Assembly (NCBI GenBank): GCA_905373195.1
Contig: CAJPSG010000039.1
Coordinates: forward strand, 1 to 7,834
Length of the DNA stretch: 7,834 nucleotides
Source of the DNA: Kingella oralis
GTDB lineage: Bacteria; Pseudomonadota; Gammaproteobacteria; Burkholderiales; Neisseriaceae
Direction of reading: 5' to 3'
A program made the position numbers and the translations under genes. Shown piece by piece: positions 5,588-7,834 of this stretch. Position 1 is the first letter of the stretch. Every line of letters begins with the position of its first letter. Below the pieces are notes generated by a model, which was not told the origin of the DNA, ran no database searches, and saw nothing but the letters and a program-made list of their open reading frames with translations.

Positions 5588-6937
5588 CTAATCAAACAAA
5601 TCCCCCTGCTTCTGCAAACTCAACACCTGCACATCGCTCGCCCCATGCGCAAACGAAACGTGCAGCGTCTGCCCCTGCTTCAACGAATCCGCATCGCGCA
5701 CCACCTGCCCGCGCGCATTCTGCACAATTGCAAAGCCCCGTTCCAACACCGCGTGCGGCGACATCGCCGCCAACACATCCGCCTGTTTCGCCACCCGCGC
5801 CGAGGCAGCTTGAAAACGCGCCTGCCAAGCAAACGATAAGGCAGCCTGAAAACGTTCCACCCGCTGCTGCGCCCGCCCCACATCAGGCTGCTGCCCGCGC
5901 AACGCCTGCGCCGCCTGCGCCACACGATGCCGTTGCCCGCCAAGCTGCTGCCCCATCGCCCATGTTAATTGCGCCCGCAGTTGAGCCACCTGCGCCTGCT
6001 GCGTTTGCCATTTTTCGCGCGGATGCTGCAACCGCTTTGCCAAAAAATCCATCTGTTGCGCCGCATTTTGATAACGCTGCTGCAAGGCAGCCTGAAAACG
6101 CGCCTGATAATTCGCCAGCTTGTGCAGCAGCTCCGCGCGGTTTGGGCTCACCAATTCTGCCGCCCCCGTTGGCGTAGGCGCGCGCGCATCCGCCACAAAA
6201 TCCGCCAGCGTAAAATCCGTTTCATGCCCCACCCCGCTCACCACAGGCAACGCACAATCCGCAATCGCCCGCGCCACCGCCTCCTCGTTAAACGCCCACA
6301 AATCCTCCAAGCTCCCCCCGCCACGGCACACAATCAGCACATCCACTTCCGCGCGTTCATCCGCTGTGCGAACCGCCTGCGCAATCTGCTGCTCGCTGCC
6401 CGCCCCCTGCACAGGCGTGGGATACACCACCAGCGCAATATGCGGCGCACGACGGCGCAGCGTAGAAACCACATCACGCAGCGCAGCTGCCGCCAAGCTG
6501 GTTACCACCCCCACGCGCTGCGGGTTTTCAGGCAGCCGCTGTTTACGCTCAGGCGCAAACAAGCCCTCCGCCTCCAACTGCTTTTTCAGCCGTTCATACC
6601 GCTCAAAAAGCTGCCCCACACCCACCTGCCGCACCTCGTTCACATTGATTTGGAACTCGCCACGCGCCGCATAAATGCCAATCTTGCCGCACACTTCAAC
6701 GTGTTCGCCCTCGCGCAACGGTTGCGCCAAACGCGCCGCCGCAAATTTAAACAACGTGCAACGCACCTGCGCCAAATCATCTTTCAGCGAAAAATAATAG
6801 TGCCCACTCGCCGCCCGCGTTAAATTAGACACCTCCCCTGCCACCCAAACGCCAAGAAACTGCTGTTCCAGCAGCTCATCCGCAATGCTGTTTAACTCGT
6901 GCACCGATAGCGCGCTGGGCGCAAATAAATCATCCAT
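5588..6937 (-). CDS. xseA: Exodeoxyribonuclease VII large subunit
   Basis: This 449-residue protein is the large, catalytic subunit of exonuclease VII, which with several copies of the small subunit XseB degrades single-stranded DNA from both ends in the cytoplasm. The N-terminal OB-fold (about residues 5-105) shows VWVAGEVSN and GHYYFSLKD. The nuclease domain has RVGVVTS and ALRDVVSTLRRR (141-163), CRGGGSLEDLWAFNEE (204-219) and GVGHETDFTLADFVADARAPTPTGAAEL (235-262). A long Ala/Gln-rich helical, probably coiled-coil stretch follows (265-395), and then the conserved C-terminal segment LERGFAIV (398-405). Length is normal. The ATG has a weak SD (GAGAAA). The gene follows hupB by 72 bp with a terminator-like hairpin between. 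No clear promoter of its own was found, so it may depend on read-through or an unseen promoter. xseB is not in the window. Three FQAA motifs in the helical region are encoded by uptake sequences. Confidence 0.97.
   Translation of the reverse strand: MDDLFAPSALSVHELNSIADELLEQQFLGVWVAGEVSNLTRAASGHYYFSLKDDLAQVRCTLFKFAAARLAQPLREGEHVEVCGKIGIYAARGEFQINVNEVRQVGVGQLFERYERLKKQLEAEGLFAPERKQRLPENPQRVGVVTSLAAAALRDVVSTLRRRAPHIALVVYPTPVQGAGSEQQIAQAVRTADERAEVDVLIVCRGGGSLEDLWAFNEEAVARAIADCALPVVSGVGHETDFTLADFVADARAPTPTGAAELVSPNRAELLHKLANYQARFQAALQQRYQNAAQQMDFLAKRLQHPREKWQTQQAQVAQLRAQLTWAMGQQLGGQRHRVAQAAQALRGQQPDVGRAQQRVERFQAALSFAWQARFQAASARVAKQADVLAAMSPHAVLERGFAIVQNARGQVVRDADSLKQGQTLHVSFAHGASDVQVLSLQKQGDLFD
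5803..5850 (-). repeat. Two uptake sequences inside xseA
   Basis: An exact copy (5839-5850) and a one-mismatch copy (5803-5814) lie in the same orientation, 36 bases apart. In the xseA frame they encode RFQAAL (residues 362-367) and RFQAAS (374-379). Confidence 0.8.
6085..6096 (-). repeat. Uptake sequence inside xseA
   Basis: An exact uptake word falls in the coding region for the coiled coil and encodes the core of RFQAAL (residues 280-285), in the same frame and orientation as the two copies further downstream in the gene. Confidence 0.85.
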
Positions 6938-6957
6938 CGTATTTCTCGTTTGCCAAC

Positions 6958-6989
6958 ATAAAGAAAGCTGCCTGAATTTCAGGCAGCCT
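6958..6989 (-). terminator. hupB terminator built on a different DUS dialect
   Basis: On the minus strand GCTGCCTGAA (6987-6978) and TTCAGGCAGC (6976-6967) face each other around one base, giving a stem of 8-10 bp, followed by TTTCTTTATG. This lies 20 bases past the hupB stop and is a good intrinsic terminator. The minus strand reads AGGCTGCCTGAA (6989-6978), which differs at the fifth base from the word used elsewhere in the window and matches, from memory, the Simonsiella-type uptake dialect. Confidence 0.75.
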
Positions 6990-7009
6990 ATTAAGCATCA
7001 CACTCAACA

Positions 7010-7315
7010 TTATTTCTTTTTAGCAGGTTTTGCTGCTTTGGTCGCGGCAACCGCGTCTTTCAACGTTTTGCCCGCAGTAAATTTAGGCACGCGAGCCGCA
7101 GGAATTTTAATCGCTTCTTTGGTACGTGGGTTCAAGCCTTGGCGAGCGGCGCGTTCTGCCACTTTAAACGTACCAAAGCCAACCAAAGCGATGCTGTCGC
7201 CTGATTTCAACGCGTCTTTTACCACAGTAGTAAACGCATCAACGGCTTTGCCTGCGTCGGTTTTGGTTAAACCAGCATGTTGAGCAATCGCTTCAATCAA
7301 TTCAGATTTATTCAT
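7010..7315 (-). CDS. hupB: HU family DNA-binding protein
   Basis: This 101-residue nucleoid protein belongs to the HU/IHF family, which bind and bend DNA with little sequence preference as dimers. The N-terminal helical part (1-40) is followed by the family signature GFGTFKVAERAARQGLNPRT (46-65), the beta-arm with IPAARVPKFTAGKTLKDAV (71-89), and a short Ala/Lys tail (90-101, ending KPAKKK) that makes it about ten residues longer than the common 90-residue HU. The intact GFGTF and the RNPxT-like NPRT of the arm support HU rather than IHF. The start has AAAGGA at 9-10 bases. It lies directly downstream of lon in the same orientation, the arrangement known in E. coli (lon-hupB) and, from memory, Neisseria. 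It has its own strong promoter in the 164-bp gap after lon. Confidence 0.95.
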   Translation of the reverse strand: MNKSELIEAIAQHAGLTKTDAGKAVDAFTTVVKDALKSGDSIALVGFGTFKVAERAARQGLNPRTKEAIKIPAARVPKFTAGKTLKDAVAATKAAKPAKKK

Positions 7316-7356
7316 AGTGAAGTTTCCTTTATATTATGGTTAGGATATTCATTCAA

Positions 7357-7376
7357 ATACCCGAAAAATCGGGCAT
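7357..7376 (-). other. Hairpin in the hupB leader
   Basis: On the minus strand ATGCCCGA and TCGGGTAT pair over 8 bp (one G-U) around a TTTT loop. It lies between the hupB promoter and the SD, about 20 bases into the predicted transcript. It could stabilise or attenuate the message, or be a second, distal terminator for lon. The following TTTGAATG is only weakly T-rich. Confidence 0.45.
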
Positions 7377-7400
7377 TCACGCGGTTTTTACAAAGGCTGA

Positions 7401-7430
7401 TTTATATCAATTCCTAAATTGCCGTGTCAA
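7401..7430 (-). promoter_or_regulatory. Sigma-70 promoter of hupB
   Basis: On the minus strand a perfect -35 box TTGACA (7425-7430) is followed after 18 bases by TATAAA (7401-7406), five of six matches to the -10 consensus. Transcription would start near 7394, leaving a leader of about 80 bases before the hupB ATG. It lies just downstream of the lon terminator, so hupB can be expressed independently of lon. Confidence 0.7.
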
Positions 7431-7457
7431 GCACAAAATTAAAATTGTTAAGAAATC

Positions 7458-7473
7458 GTGTTGAAAGCAACAC
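7458..7473 (-). terminator. Probable lon terminator
   Basis: Seven bases past the lon stop, the minus strand forms GTGTTG-CTTT-CAACAC, a 6-bp stem with a 4-base loop, followed by GATTTCTTAACAATTTT. The stem is short and the T-tract interrupted, so termination may be partial. No uptake sequence is used here. Confidence 0.5.
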
Positions 7474-7479
7474 ACTTCG

Positions 7480-7834
7480 TTAATGCTGTTGCGCTTTTCT
7501 GCTGGATTTGGCTTTGGGCTTGGCAGGCACGGTTTCAGGCTGCGTTTGCGCGATATAAGGCGTGGGCTGCCGCTCCAAGCCCCATTCAAACACTTCATCA
7601 ATCCATTTAACCGCATGGATTGCCAAACCATCTTTCACGTTTTGCGGAATTTCTTCCAAATCTTTCACGTTGTCTTTGGGGATTAGAACGTGTTTGATGC
7701 CGCCGCGCAAGGCTGCGAGCAGTTTTTCTTTTAAACCGCCAATCGGCAACACTTCGCCGCGCAACGTGATTTCGCCTGTCATCGCCACATCGGCGCGCAC
7801 GGGAATGCCTGTGAGCGCGGACACCATCGCCAGC
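7480..7834 (-). CDS. lon: Lon protease, C-terminal part (cut by window edge)
   Basis: About 118 C-terminal codons of the ATP-dependent protease Lon are present; the gene runs off the right edge and reads [13 protein letters not shown] from its first complete codon. This is the end of the proteolytic domain: the visible [16 protein letters not shown] and [12 protein letters not shown] segments include the catalytic Lys of the Ser-Lys dyad, while the catalytic Ser lies just beyond the window. [18 protein letters not shown] and [13 protein letters not shown] complete the domain. A tail of about 30 residues rich in Pro, Lys and Gln (from RQPTPYI to the end) extends past the usual domain end. A one-mismatch uptake sequence at 7534-7545 falls in this tail and encodes QPE. 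Lon degrades misfolded and regulatory proteins in the cytoplasm. The frame is open to the window end, so the methionine at 7827 is internal and not the start. Confidence 0.95.
   Translation of the reverse strand, partial: LAMVSALTGIPVRADVAMTGEITLRGEVLPIGGLKEKLLAALRGGIKHVLIPKDNVKDLEEIPQNVKDGLAIHAVKWIDEVFEWGLERQPTPYIAQTQPETVPAKPKAKSSRKAQQH

Noticed and set aside
5969..6823. Plus-strand open frame of 284 codons opposite xseA
   Set aside because: The Arg/His-rich translation is typical of antisense reading of a GC-rich gene, and xseA itself is unambiguous.
7480..7827. Small 115-codon gene starting at the ATG at 7827
   Set aside because: The frame is open upstream to the window edge and the preceding codons continue the Lon proteolytic domain, so this is the 3' end of lon.

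Overview
The window looks like core chromosome of a Neisseriaceae bacterium of the Kingella/Alysiella/Simonsiella group. The main evidence is a 12-base word, AGGCAGCCTGAA (reverse complement TTCAGGCTGCCT), which occurs exactly at least 15 times. It matches, from memory, the 'king' dialect of the Neisseriaceae DNA uptake sequence (DUS). The lon-hupB gene order and the protein sequences fit this family. No species can be named from the sequence alone.

All six genes lie on the minus strand, so transcription runs right to left: lon (3' end only), hupB, xseA, a DUF808/YedI-type membrane protein, ackA, xfp. Most are followed by their own hairpin, usually built from two inverted uptake sequences. 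Several have a recognisable promoter, so the genes look like a run of mostly single transcription units rather than one operon. lon and hupB cover protein quality control and nucleoid structure. xseA encodes the large subunit of exonuclease VII. xfp and ackA form a metabolic pair: phosphoketolase makes acetyl phosphate from pentose/hexose phosphates, and acetate kinase turns it into acetate plus ATP.

The two large gaps hold the interesting structure. Between ackA and the DUF808 gene (3818-4125) is a 160-162 bp, almost wholly palindromic element with 56-bp arms, flanked by TTA repeats; it looks like a MITE. It is followed by a strong terminator. Between the DUF808 gene and xseA (4906-5587) lies 682 bp without a gene, filled with nine exact and about four degenerate uptake sequences, mostly as inverted pairs, plus a roughly 90-bp unit repeated about 300 bp apart. 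In both gaps the transition-type mismatches between hairpin arms are the kind that become G-U pairs in RNA read from the minus strand, the direction of the genes. This hints that folded RNA is being maintained.

No phage, CRISPR, toxin-antitoxin or defence genes are visible. The coding content is ordinary; the novelty, if any, is in the repeats and in how uptake sequences are built into terminators, a promoter spacer, stop codons and the XseA protein.
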